Shown: positions 1-5,862, numbered from the stretch's first letter. The stretch: 64,000 nt of DNA from a virus (IMGVR_UViG_3300034418_006779:1-64000), one strand, 5' to 3'. Notes: a model not told the origin generated them from the sequence alone. Numbers and translations: made by a program.

Positions 1-394
1 TCTCTTCCTCAGTCATGTCTGCTTCCATAGCTTCCATAACTTGTTTATAGAAATTATCAGTGTTATCTTTCCACAAACAATACAGTGCTTCCCATGTTAT
101 CTCCTTTATGGGGATGTTACAGTAGCTCATAGCTAGTTCAATAAAGCGAGTGTCTCCAAACTCTTGGTCAAGGAGTACCTTAAATTGCACCATCTCCCAA
201 GGACTGGTCTTCTCAGGTACAACAAAGTCTAGACCTACGCCCATCTCTAGCTTACGTCTGCCGTTCTCGTTACCCCATACTTCACAGTGGTGGTCCTGGA
301 ACTTGTCCCATGTCTCATCAATACTATCCCAAACTTGCTGGGGCAGTCCAAGATGAGCAATTACAAATACGAATGGTCTGAATGAATTTTTCAT
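1..394 (-). CDS. Hypothetical protein, C-terminus cut by window edge
   Basis: An open frame starts at ATG 394 (MKNSFRPFVF) and runs off the left edge without a stop, giving at least 131 residues. The visible part is soluble, with several tryptophans and an acidic end (MEAMEADMTEEE). I do not recognise a family. It is the most downstream gene of a minus-strand series. It is preceded by a 56-base gap holding a leader sequence that recurs in front of the next two genes. The coding call rests on the long open frame, protein-like composition and the shared leader. Function unknown. Confidence 0.75.
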   Translation of the reverse strand, partial: MKNSFRPFVFVIAHLGLPQQVWDSIDETWDKFQDHHCEVWGNENGRRKLEMGVGLDFVVPEKTSPWEMVQFKVLLDQEFGDTRFIELAMSYCNIPIKEITWEALYCLWKDNTDNFYKQVMEAMEADMTEEE

Positions 395-402
395 TGTCTT
401 CT

Positions 403-441
403 GTTTTAAATGATTAATAAATGATATTAGGTGCTTGGTAA
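403..441 (-). promoter_or_regulatory. Repeated leader element, copy 1
   Basis: This gap element upstream of the gene starting at 394 shares a 20-base identical block (420-439, containing TTAGGTGCTTGGT on the plus strand) with the gap upstream of the next gene. A second, T-rich block (403-415) lies nearer the start codon. The GTGCTTGG core begins 37 bases from the ATG. It could be a promoter, operator or translational leader. The sequence alone does not say which. Confidence 0.5.
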
Positions 442-450
442 AGAACTACT

Positions 451-723
451 TTATATCTCCTCCATCATTAACACTCCTCCTAGTACCCAGCTCATTGGTG
501 AGTACCATATTTTGAAGTGGGCGGTGTCTGGTTGGCTACCCAATGTGAGTCCAGGTATGTATTTGGCACATATGGGTTGCCCCACAAACTCTCCATTAAT
601 CACCCCCGCAAAGGGGCGGTTCTCAGTAATGCCGTTTTTCACGACCGTTACCCTTTTACTAAGAGGTAAAAAGGCTATCACTGCAAGGATAGCAATCATT
701 GCAAACAATGGTAATCTTTTCAT
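451..723 (-). CDS. Small membrane-anchored or exported protein
   Basis: A 90-residue protein starting MKRLPLFAMIAILAVIAFLPLSK: two positive residues followed by one long hydrophobic stretch (about residues 4-21). This is a signal anchor or signal peptide without an obvious cleavage box. The remainder is a short outside domain with no family I recognise. It lies between two minus-strand genes with 56- and 61-base gaps, each gap carrying the same leader motif. It is probably made from its own start signal rather than by translational coupling. Function unknown. Confidence 0.65.
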   Translation of the reverse strand: MKRLPLFAMIAILAVIAFLPLSKRVTVVKNGITENRPFAGVINGEFVGQPICAKYIPGLTLGSQPDTAHFKIWYSPMSWVLGGVLMMEEI

Positions 724-733
724 CTTTTGTTTT

Positions 734-774
734 GTTTAGATGATTTAACAATAATGATATTAGGTGCTTGGTCC
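734..774 (-). promoter_or_regulatory. Repeated leader element, copy 2
   Basis: The gap upstream of the start at 723 holds GTTTAGATGATT (734-745) near the start and a second block at 753-774 containing GTGCTTGGTCC. The latter is identical over 20 bases (753-772) to copy 1. Order and spacing match copies 1 and 3: the GTGC core is 41 bases from the ATG here, against 37 and 45. Confidence 0.55.
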
Positions 775-784
775 TCCTTAGACA

Positions 785-1123
785 TTACTTGTCAGCTTCT
801 ACGTTAGCCAATGCTTCAGCCAACTTCTCCTCTGATTCTACAAGCTCAACCTCGGGCTTTGTGTAGGTCACCTTTTGGGTCACCTCGTTCAATGCCTTCT
901 GTCTTTCGATCTTGTTAGCCTTAGCAATAGCCTCAGCATACAGTGGTGACTTCTCCCAAGTGTCAAAGGCCATAGCCTTAGCAACCTGAGTTGAGTATCC
1001 CATAGACCTAAAGGTAAGATAAGCATTAGCACACTGTGCGCTTGCCCATCCACCAATTGAGTTGTTACCACTAACGATTGTAAATGTCTTGTTTGCTTTG
1101 TTGTGAACGATGATTGTGTTCAT
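785..1123 (-). CDS. Hypothetical protein
   Basis: 112 residues. The N-terminal two thirds form a mixed, compact sequence (MNTIIVHNKANKTFTIVSG...). The C-terminal third is a charged, Glu/Lys-rich helix (about residues 85-112). There is no signal peptide or membrane segment and I recognise no family. It is the first gene of the three-gene minus-strand group that shares a repeated leader (1134-1178 upstream of its ATG). The start at 1123 is the only sensible ATG and follows an A/T-rich stretch without a Shine-Dalgarno sequence. Confidence 0.75.
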   Translation of the reverse strand: MNTIIVHNKANKTFTIVSGNNSIGGWASAQCANAYLTFRSMGYSTQVAKAMAFDTWEKSPLYAEAIAKANKIERQKALNEVTQKVTYTKPEVELVESEEKLAEALANVEADK

Positions 1124-1133
1124 GATAAATAAT

Positions 1134-1178
1134 GTTTAGATGATTATTCTGGACTGAACTGTGGTTTGTGCCTGGTCC
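1134..1178 (-). promoter_or_regulatory. Repeated leader element, copy 3 (diverged)
   Basis: Upstream of the start at 1123, GTTTAGATGATT (1134-1145) is identical to copy 2. GTGCCTGGTCC (1168-1178) matches the copy 2 core at 10 of 11 bases. Order and distance to the start are kept while the bases between have diverged. That pattern suggests selection on the two blocks. Confidence 0.45.
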
Positions 1179-1460
1179 AGACAGACACGAATGAAAGAAC
1201 TGTGCAAGATGGAAAGAACGAGCCACTCAGAATGAGCAGTTTGTATAATATGCCCCCGCTGGAGAATTTCTGGCCTCAGAAGAGGTGGGGGCGAAGAAAA
1301 ACTCAACAATTAACGGGGGTTCCTTGTAGGGTAGTCCCTATATATAATTACAAACAAAAATTTTATTTTCAATAGCCCCTATATATAATTACACATAAAA
1401 AATTTTACAAAAAAAAATTCTGCGCCAATCGCTTCTGATCTAGGAGAGATCAAACCTTTT
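1179..1460. other. Non-coding stretch with tandem A/T-rich repeat
   Basis: No convincing gene is seen in this stretch. A 69-codon plus-strand frame at 1166-1375 has an unstructured, protein-unlike composition and lies over the leader of the minus gene. The right half holds two direct repeats (1337-1394), listed separately. The region upstream of the minus gene probably contains its promoter, but I cannot place the promoter with confidence. Confidence 0.4.
1337..1394. repeat. Two 17-bp direct repeats, possible tandem promoter/operator
   Basis: CCCTATATATAATTACA occurs at 1337-1353 and again at 1378-1394, start to start 41 bp (close to four helical turns). On the plus strand each copy contains TATAAT. 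On the minus strand each reads TGTAATTATATATAGGG. The pair lies between the minus-strand terminators and the minus gene starting at 1123. Tandem binding sites or promoters are the natural reading, but direction and factor are unknown. Confidence 0.4.
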
Positions 1461-1497
1461 TTAAATAAAAACCCTCCATCCGCGAAGCGGAGGAGGG
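1461..1497 (-). terminator. Rho-independent terminator for minus-strand genes
   Basis: A GC-rich hairpin: CCCTCC (1472-1477) pairs with GGAGGG (1492-1497). A bulged A follows, then TCCGC/GCGGA with a GAA loop, giving 11 pairs. Read on the minus strand the stem is followed by TTTTTATTT (1471-1463). It therefore ends transcripts that come from the minus genes at 1548-4803. On the plus strand no T run follows. Confidence 0.75.
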
Positions 1498-1516
1498 CTT
1501 ATTGTAGGATGTAGTA

Positions 1517-1541
1517 AAATTTCCGTCGGGGACGGAAATTT
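1517..1541 (-). terminator. Perfect 11-bp hairpin, terminator-like
   Basis: AAATTTCCGTC (1517-1527) and GACGGAAATTT (1531-1541) are perfectly complementary around a GGG loop. The A/T half of the stem supplies its own U-rich tail in either direction. It lies just downstream of the last small minus gene and 20 bases before the stronger terminator, making a tandem stop. Confidence 0.5.
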
Positions 1542-1547
1542 AGGTAC

Positions 1548-1652
1548 TTATAAAAATACAGGCATTAATATGAAACGTGTTATGATTGCTGCAAAGATGA
1601 CAGTACCTAGACCGATCCATAGTATATTAGTTCGTTTGTGTTTATTATTCAT
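1548..1652 (-). CDS. 34-residue single-helix membrane peptide
   Basis: A short basic head (MNNKHKRTN) is followed by one hydrophobic helix (about residues 10-34, ILWIGLGTVIFAAIITRF...). Its start overlaps the end of the upstream gene by eight bases, as is usual in this operon. It is the last gene before two tandem hairpins. The coupling and the clear membrane helix support a real gene despite its size. Role unknown; small membrane proteins in phages may be lysis, exclusion or signalling peptides, but nothing here decides that. Confidence 0.55.
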   Translation of the reverse strand: MNNKHKRTNILWIGLGTVIFAAIITRFILMPVFL

Positions 1653-1755
1653 GATTTTTTAGGCTTCTCCAAAATCTAATGCCATCATGGATTTCTTTAC
1701 CCGCCCATATAAAGCATATCGCTGCTATTCCTATACATATCAGTTGTGCTATCAT
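1645..1755 (-). CDS. 36-residue single-helix membrane peptide
   Basis: It starts MIAQLICIGIAAICFIWAGKE: a hydrophobic helix at residues 1-18, then a charged tail (KEIHDGIRFWRSLKNHE). Its ATG overlaps the TGA of the upstream 82-residue gene (ATGA, 1752-1755), the standard coupling used by neighbouring genes. This is the main reason to believe it. Its end in turn overlaps the next tiny gene. No family recognised. Confidence 0.55.
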   Translation of the reverse strand: MIAQLICIGIAAICFIWAGKEIHDGIRFWRSLKNHE

Positions 1756-2000
1756 AGTCTTTCAAATGTTTTAATAATATACTCAAGATCACTATATATA
1801 ATGTCTACTTCAACCAATAAAGGTCTGCTAACTCCTTCTCTGTTAGCAATAAGAAAAGCATCACCAACATTGTCGTATATAATATCAACAACTAGACCTT
1901 CAGGCCATTCACCTTTTTCTTCTCGTTCAACGATGCAATCTGTTAGCCATTTGCTATCTTCCTTATGCTTATCAGTAGTGTAGTATTCTAAATAATTCAT
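1752..2000 (-). CDS. Hypothetical protein
   Basis: 82 residues, acidic and soluble, with no membrane segment (MNYLEYYTTDKHKEDSKWL...). It is joined to its upstream neighbour by a 4-base ATGA overlap at 1997-2000 and to the tiny gene downstream by another at 1752-1755. No recognised family. It is part of the minus-strand operon of small genes. Confidence 0.7.
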   Translation of the reverse strand: MNYLEYYTTDKHKEDSKWLTDCIVEREEKGEWPEGLVVDIIYDNVGDAFLIANREGVSRPLLVEVDIIYSDLEYIIKTFERL

Positions 2001-2191
2001 TGCGATTTTACTAAATATTTCATGTAGTCTGCTATCTCTTGCATTTCAGCTAGAGTAAAAAAATCAGTGTTTGGGACAAAGACGTAATCGAATGGTTGTG
2101 CGGATATACATCCTATACAATAATAGTCATCAGTCTTAAACTGCTTGAATACATAAAAGCATCCATCGTCTTTGTCCCATTCAAAAATCAT
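1997..2191 (-). CDS. Hypothetical protein
   Basis: 64 residues, rich in Phe, Tyr and Asp (MIFEWDKDDGCFYVFKQF...), with three cysteines and no membrane helix. It is linked by ATGA overlaps on both sides (2188-2191 and 1997-2000). I do not recognise it. Confidence 0.65.
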   Translation of the reverse strand: MIFEWDKDDGCFYVFKQFKTDDYYCIGCISAQPFDYVFVPNTDFFTLAEMQEIADYMKYLVKSQ

Positions 2192-2766
2192 TGTATATCT
2201 ATAATTTCAAATACTTCCTGCTCCTGATCTATAATATATTTACGTTGTAAAACTAGTTCTCTTCCTAGCAACGAAAGTCGGAGATCTTCGTCCATCTCAT
2301 CTATCGAAGCGTCCTCGACTCCGGTATCAGTGCCGTCTTCCTCGGGTTGAGGTTCTTCAGATATCGTAAAGTATGGATCTCCATTTCCATCCTCTAGGTT
2401 CCACTTGTATACAATTCCTTCATCTTCTACCGTATTCTTCTCGTTCATCAGAGCTTCTGTTATCTTATCTATCAAACTTACCTGAGTAGGTTTATTTTCC
2501 AATGCATCCTGTAACTGTTTAAGTTCGTCCAAGCTAAGATTTTCCAAATTCTCTTTAGAATATCTCATAGGGTACTTCATCATAATGTAGTTGATGTACT
2601 GAGCCTTTTGACTCCTCTCTTCCATTAATTTCATTAAGTCTCCCAAAGCTCCCGTAGGTTTTTGAGAGCGAGGTACTAAGAAATCATCAAAATTAATCTG
2701 AGGACGTCTAAAACTATCTATTCTTCTGGCACGAGGTATCTCGTCTCTGTTCAGTGATTCGTTCAT
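2188..2766 (-). CDS. Hypothetical acidic protein
   Basis: 192 residues. A basic, probably disordered head (RRIDSFRRPQ region, residues 11-30) is followed by helical segments with a short leucine-rich helix (NLENLSLDELKQLQDALEN). The C-terminal half is strongly acidic (EEPQPEEDGTDTG, SIDEMDEDL). A charge-split protein of this kind often binds a partner protein, but I recognise no family. It is coupled by ATGA overlaps at 2763-2766 and 2188-2191. Confidence 0.7.
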   Translation of the reverse strand: MNESLNRDEIPRARRIDSFRRPQINFDDFLVPRSQKPTGALGDLMKLMEERSQKAQYINYIMMKYPMRYSKENLENLSLDELKQLQDALENKPTQVSLIDKITEALMNEKNTVEDEGIVYKWNLEDGNGDPYFTISEEPQPEEDGTDTGVEDASIDEMDEDLRLSLLGRELVLQRKYIIDQEQEVFEIIDIQ

Positions 2767-2990
2767 TTTAAAATCATTTTTATTCCACGCTCCAGCATAA
2801 GGTAGTCATTTTCCGTACAAGAAGCGTTTCTTCGTAGCGCCGCCAGGCGCATAGGGTCTCTGTTCTTATCATTAGAGATACAATATTCATCTACAACTGA
2901 ATCATAACCTATTGTTACTATTCTATCTTCAAGTATTTTATGTACATATACCATACCTCCTATAGTACTATTAGTATAATATTCTATCAT
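2763..2990 (-). CDS. Hypothetical protein
   Basis: 75 residues: an N-terminal beta-like segment (MVYVHKILEDRIVTIGYDSVV) and a basic middle (RDPMRLAALRRN). It is the first gene of the coupled group 1548-2990. The A/T-rich gap upstream (2991-3043) may hold its promoter. No family recognised. Confidence 0.65.
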   Translation of the reverse strand: MIEYYTNSTIGGMVYVHKILEDRIVTIGYDSVVDEYCISNDKNRDPMRLAALRRNASCTENDYLMLERGIKMILK

Positions 2991-3043
2991 ATTATTAATA
3001 TTTATATTCCTTTCTTGCCGACCGGGGTCTAAAAGATAATAAG

Positions 3044-3080
3044 AAAATTCTCCTTTGTCAAGTTTTTAAAGGAAAATTTT
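3044..3080 (-). terminator. A/T-rich hairpin, possible terminator
   Basis: The 13-base arms 3044-3056 (AAAATTCTCCTTT) and 3068-3080 (AAAGGAAAATTTT) pair with one mismatch around an 11-base loop. It touches the stop codon of the tiny gene at 3080-3169 and lies before the next minus gene group. It could end or attenuate that transcript. The stem has low GC, so this is uncertain. Confidence 0.35.
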
Positions 3081-3169
3081 TAACATCCCATCATAAAACA
3101 CATCCCGATTATCACTAAAATTCCATATTGGAAGAAAAACCAACCGTCGTTTCTATCGTTATCACTCAT
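3080..3169 (-). CDS. 29-residue single-helix membrane peptide
   Basis: A polar head (MSDNDRNDGW) is followed by a hydrophobic helix (about residues 11-29, FFFQYGILVIIGMCFMMGC). The ATG overlaps the TGA of the upstream 49-residue gene (ATGA, 3166-3169). Coupling and the clean helix support it. Role unknown. Confidence 0.5.
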   Translation of the reverse strand: MSDNDRNDGWFFFQYGILVIIGMCFMMGC

Positions 3170-3315
3170 ATCATTTCAGGTGTAATATACAACCATCTGT
3201 CCTCTTGGTATATGTTATCCATAGTTAATCGAAGCTTATATCCATCTACCATAATAACAACATGAGGGTCTCCGCTCACTAGGTACAGTCGCTCCCTTAG
3301 TTTTGATGCCTTCAT
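3166..3315 (-). CDS. 49-residue hypothetical protein
   Basis: MKASKLRERLYLVSGDPHVV... with alternating hydrophobic residues that suggest a small beta fold (DPHVVIMVDGYKLRLTMDNIYQ). Its start overlaps the stop of the 87-residue gene (ATGA, 3312-3315). Its stop overlaps the next start in the same way. No family recognised. Confidence 0.6.
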   Translation of the reverse strand: MKASKLRERLYLVSGDPHVVIMVDGYKLRLTMDNIYQEDRWLYITPEMI

Positions 3316-3575
3316 TTCATATAGTATTTAATGTACCATTTAGCATGGTAGTCTTCGAGTTGATTAGGAAGAAGACCAAATTTTGTAATCATCTCTCTTA
3401 TATATTTAGGGTAGTATTCCTTTCTGAAGGCGTCTTTATGTTCCTTCTTAGCACGATGATACGCTACCCCATATTTCAATCGTAACATCGCTCTATAAAA
3501 CAAAAGAGTCGATACATCCTCGAAATCTGGGTGTACCGACTCGCTATCAAACTCTATAGAAAAATCAAAATTCAT
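3312..3575 (-). CDS. Hypothetical protein
   Basis: 87 residues. An acidic, Phe/Asp-rich head (MNFDFSIEFDSESVHPDFED) is followed by a basic helical region rich in Tyr and Lys (AYHRAKKEHKDAFRKEYYPKY). It is cytoplasmic in appearance. Coupled by ATGA overlaps at 3572-3575 and 3312-3315. Unknown function. Confidence 0.65.
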   Translation of the reverse strand: MNFDFSIEFDSESVHPDFEDVSTLLFYRAMLRLKYGVAYHRAKKEHKDAFRKEYYPKYIREMITKFGLLPNQLEDYHAKWYIKYYMK

Positions 3576-3829
3576 TCTTTGATCATAGTGCCATCTTGAA
3601 CTGTTGTGTCATAATCATTTAGTAGACTATCAACTGTTAGGCTATCCCACCGTTCTAGATTCTCTAGACACTCAGGACAATCCATTCCGCCATCGTGGTA
3701 GAATCCATCATCCTCATTAGCCCATCTAAAACCTTCTGCAGTTCCTTCGTAATTGATAGTTCCTAACACTGCTATAGCAGCTATCAAGATTATACCTATG
3801 ACTCCTAAGTAAATCCAGTTAGTTTTCAT
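3572..3829 (-). CDS. Small single-pass membrane protein
   Basis: 85 residues from ATG 3829 (MKTNWIYLGVIG...). A TTG two codons upstream could extend it, but the ATG overlaps the upstream stop as TAATG, which favours the ATG. One hydrophobic helix (about residues 5-24) is followed by an acidic outside domain with a CPEC pair (CxxC) that could hold a metal or form a disulfide. Family unknown. Confidence 0.65.
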   Translation of the reverse strand: MKTNWIYLGVIGIILIAAIAVLGTINYEGTAEGFRWANEDDGFYHDGGMDCPECLENLERWDSLTVDSLLNDYDTTVQDGTMIKE

Positions 3830-4212
3830 TACCAAAGTCTTTTAAAGTAATACCATGCCCATCCTATCAAAGGCAGTGATATAAATAATGCGTGTTGATA
3901 TTGTACTTCAGTCCAATAGTTATCTGCTATAATTTTTAGTGCTGTTCCAAAGAATAAGAATGTTATAAATAGGATTAACATCTTTGCTATTTGACCCAGT
4001 CTTTTATGTTTAAATTCGTAATAATTGATGCCGAAGCTCTCTAGCATCATATCCATGGGCGAACCATAGTAAAAGGTATTCTCATAACCAGTTTCAGTCT
4101 TTTTATCTCCAAAAGCAAAGCATTCATACTTACCGTGATTTACTTGAACTGATATGGGATCGCCACACTCTTTATAGTCAATCTTGACTGTTATTTTTTT
4201 CCTGTTGTCCAT
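3829..4212 (-). CDS. Two-helix membrane protein
   Basis: 127 residues. The N-terminal ~75 residues are a soluble, beta-like domain (KKITVKIDYKECGDPISVQV...). Two hydrophobic helices follow (about residues 78-96 and 108-124) with a short loop between them. The likely topology has both ends on the same side. It belongs to the minus-strand small-gene operon, where several genes encode membrane proteins. No family recognised. Confidence 0.65.
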   Translation of the reverse strand: MDNRKKITVKIDYKECGDPISVQVNHGKYECFAFGDKKTETGYENTFYYGSPMDMMLESFGINYYEFKHKRLGQIAKMLILFITFLFFGTALKIIADNYWTEVQYQHALFISLPLIGWAWYYFKRLW

Positions 4213-4318
4213 TTATCTCAACTAATTCATATCCACATATGTGACAAGTCATTTGTATAGACTCTATATAATAGTGTGGATTCTTAGGATTTGTACACTT
4301 ATATTTATTTGGGTTCAT
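4178..4318 (-). CDS. 46-residue putative zinc-binding peptide
   Basis: MNPNKYKCTNPKNPHYYIES... with Cys8 and a later THC-type CHIC pair (TCHICGYEL), a pattern like a half zinc ribbon. It overlaps the start of the 127-residue gene by 35 bases, more than the usual 4. It might therefore be the true leader gene of this group or a chance frame. The protein-like composition and the perfect palindrome directly before its ATG favour a gene. Confidence 0.45.
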   Translation of the reverse strand: MNPNKYKCTNPKNPHYYIESIQMTCHICGYELVEINGQQEKNNSQD

Positions 4319-4331
4319 GTATATAATATAC
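4319..4331. promoter_or_regulatory. 13-bp perfect palindrome before a minus-strand start
   Basis: GTATATAATATAC is a perfect inverted repeat immediately upstream of the ATG at 4318. It could be an operator or the -10 part of a promoter for the minus genes. It is short and A/T-rich, so chance is possible. Confidence 0.3.
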
Positions 4332-4368
4332 AATTTTCAAGACAGAAAGTCAATCTCTGTTCATATAA

Positions 4369-4803
4369 TTAAAAAATTTCTTTAACAATGTTAGCAACAA
4401 TGCGGCGATTATGATTAATATTCCTACACTGAGCTTCATAAACTTCTTCTACTTCTTTTGTTTTGTCTAACGTATCTGTTATATATTCTATAGTTGCGTC
4501 CATGTCTTGATACCCATTACATGTCCATACAGGTAAACCAAATGTACAGTATTTCTTATATTGAGTAAGTTCAGTTTCTTCACAATCACATTGTCCTGAC
4601 ATATCTAATGACCGATTCATCTTAAATTCTACAATTAAGGCTGGATCTCCGGAATGGTCTAGTACCAGCATATCAACAAATGCTCGGCCATATTCAGTAT
4701 CTCCCATGTACTTATTGAGGTAAAAGTCGTATTCTGTACTGTCTTTTATCCAATAACCTACTGCAAATACTAGGTCCATTTCTGACGAATAGTGCTCACC
4801 CAT
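4369..4803 (-). CDS. PD-(D/E)XK nuclease-like protein
   Basis: 144 residues. The pattern FVDMLVLD (Asp44), then LIVEFKMN (Glu59-x-Lys61), then a following Gln81 helix (ELTQYKKY) matches the PD-(D/E)XK nuclease core, in which Asp and Glu bind the metal and Lys activates water. A CDC pair (72-74) lies between core and helix. The small size suggests a single-domain nuclease or a restriction-endonuclease-like accessory protein. DNA is the likely substrate, but specificity is not visible. It is the first minus gene beside the divergent control region, so it may be expressed with the small-gene block. It could alternatively be an inactive fold relative. Confidence 0.55.
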   Translation of the reverse strand: MGEHYSSEMDLVFAVGYWIKDSTEYDFYLNKYMGDTEYGRAFVDMLVLDHSGDPALIVEFKMNRSLDMSGQCDCEETELTQYKKYCTFGLPVWTCNGYQDMDATIEYITDTLDKTKEVEEVYEAQCRNINHNRRIVANIVKEIF

Positions 4804-4953
4804 GCGTTTCTAATGTTTAGGAATGAGAATGGTGTATAAGATATAATAGTATTTTTCCACTAAAATGCATTAATTATTAAAAAAATTTTTTAATCTTTTT
4901 GTTTTTTAGTATATTAAAGATAATCTTTAATACAAACAATAATAACAAGAGAA
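4804..4953. promoter_or_regulatory. Divergent control region with palindromic operator
   Basis: 150 bp separate the minus operon from the plus-strand operon. A 21-bp perfect palindrome (4912-4932; arms TATTAAAGAT / ATCTTTAATA around one A) lies just before the winged-helix gene at 4954. A second, lower-complexity palindrome of A and T runs lies at 4876-4894. The first is a good candidate binding site for the adjacent regulator. Promoters for both directions are expected here but I cannot place them reliably. Confidence 0.5.
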
Positions 4954-5304
4954 ATGGTGAAGTTTAGAGCAAAGTTGGACGATAGGAAATTCTATCTATT
5001 CCTACTAAAGTTACATGGCATTGAGAATATACAACTAACTGAAAGAGAAATACAATTAGCCAGCTATCTCCTTGCTTCTGATATTTATCCATTCTCAGGT
5101 CGAGGGAGAAGGAAGATACTAAAAGAGATGGGGATAACATCAGCAAACTTCTCTATACTTCTTAAAGGATTGACTAAGAAAGGTGTAGTAATCAAAAGTG
5201 AAGATCACAATGATTATTCGTTCAGCACGTTTTTTGATCATTTTAAAAAGAAGTGGGAGAAGAATAGTAAAGTAGAACTTGGATATATAATTACTAAAAA
5301 ATGA
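4954..5304 (+). CDS. Winged-helix DNA-binding protein, likely regulator
   Basis: 116 residues. Residues ~26-85 read as a helix-turn-helix with wing: LTEREIQLASYLL, then GRRKILKEMGITSANFSILL (recognition helix), then LTKKGVVIKSEDHNDYSF (beta wing). The basic head and tail fit DNA binding. As the first plus-strand gene, next to a divergent region with a 21-bp palindrome, it is most likely a phage regulator that may control both operons, including its own. This is inference from position. The MarR/replication-initiator type of winged helix cannot be separated without a profile search. Confidence 0.6.
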   Translation: MVKFRAKLDDRKFYLFLLKLHGIENIQLTEREIQLASYLLASDIYPFSGRGRRKILKEMGITSANFSILLKGLTKKGVVIKSEDHNDYSFSTFFDHFKKKWEKNSKVELGYIITKK

Positions 5305-5486
5305 ATCTATTTATTTACGCAGTAATGTCAAGACAAGACGAAGAATTGAAACTTCTACACAGCGTTCCGTTTTTAGTTCTTGCTAAGGACAAAGATAACG
5401 CAATAGCAAAGGCAACTCTAGAAGCACAATCCTTGATAGAGGACGGAGGTACGGAGGACTTCGAAATTCAAGTGCGCCCTTTTTAG
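5301..5486 (+). CDS. Small protein; probable zero-frame product of a frameshift gene
   Basis: 61 residues in frame 0 (MNLFIYAVMSRQDEELKLLHS...). An alpha/beta start is followed by an Ala-rich helix (DNAIAKATLEAQSLIED) and a strand (DFEIQVRPF). The start overlaps the upstream stop (ATGA). The last codons lie on C CCT TTT (5477-5483), directly before the TAG stop. A -1 slip there continues into a protein-like frame (listed separately). The short form alone would end abruptly after a beta strand. Family not recognised. Confidence 0.65.
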   Translation: MNLFIYAVMSRQDEELKLLHSVPFLVLAKDKDNAIAKATLEAQSLIEDGGTEDFEIQVRPF

Positions 5487-5617
5487 ATGAGGAAGAATCC
5501 GTATGGAAGTGTTTAGGAGATAACAGATGGAAATACCTGTCCACAGACACCATGCGCATAAGAAGTTCTTCCGAAATTGATATAAGACCATACAGAGATT
5601 TTACATCATGGACTTAA
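5477..5617 (+). CDS. Predicted -1 frameshift extension of the 5301 gene
   Basis: From the heptamer C CCT TTT the -1 frame reads ...RPF-LDEEESVWKCLGDNRWKYLS... to TAA at 5615-5617, adding about 44 residues (full product ~105). The heptamer fits the X XXY YYZ rule for -1 slippage. The extension has no start codon of its own near its left end. It ends overlapping the next gene start (5608) by ten bases, like other genes in this operon. A purine-rich GGAGG-type stretch lies upstream (5444-5457) and might stimulate slippage. I see no strong downstream hairpin. The alternative is a one-base error or a true mutation. Confidence 0.5.
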   Translation, partial: PFLDEEESVWKCLGDNRWKYLSTDTMRIRSSSEIDIRPYRDFTSWT

Positions 5618-5862
5618 TTAAAAAGGTTTACAATGTCTACGGACTTGTAAGAGCAATCGACAATACTATGACAGCTCTACGAGAACAAGATGACTATGAA
5701 GTTTATCTTGACTCAATCCAAGAAGGAGGAGCTCTGCACTCTCTCGTTAAGATCGCAAGATCATTAGTTGAGAATGGGCATTTAGACGAACTAAGAGATC
5801 TCATTGATGAAGTACAACTAAACGATCATCTACAATGGGAAGACGATGGAGAAATACTATAA
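5608..5862 (+). CDS. Small acidic helical protein
   Basis: 84 residues, mostly alpha-helical (MDLIKKVYNVYGLVRAIDNT...). It has leucine/isoleucine spacing and an acidic tail (QLNDHLQWEDDGEIL). No membrane helix and no motif I recognise. The end overlaps the HU-like gene by 17 bases. It is probably a small early or middle gene of the plus-strand operon. Confidence 0.65.
   Translation: MDLIKKVYNVYGLVRAIDNTMTALREQDDYEVYLDSIQEGGALHSLVKIARSLVENGHLDELRDLIDEVQLNDHLQWEDDGEIL

Noticed and set aside
1166-1375. 69-codon plus-strand frame in the gap upstream of the 112-residue minus gene
   Set aside because: Composition is not protein-like and it covers the leader element and promoter area of the minus gene; no coupling to neighbours.
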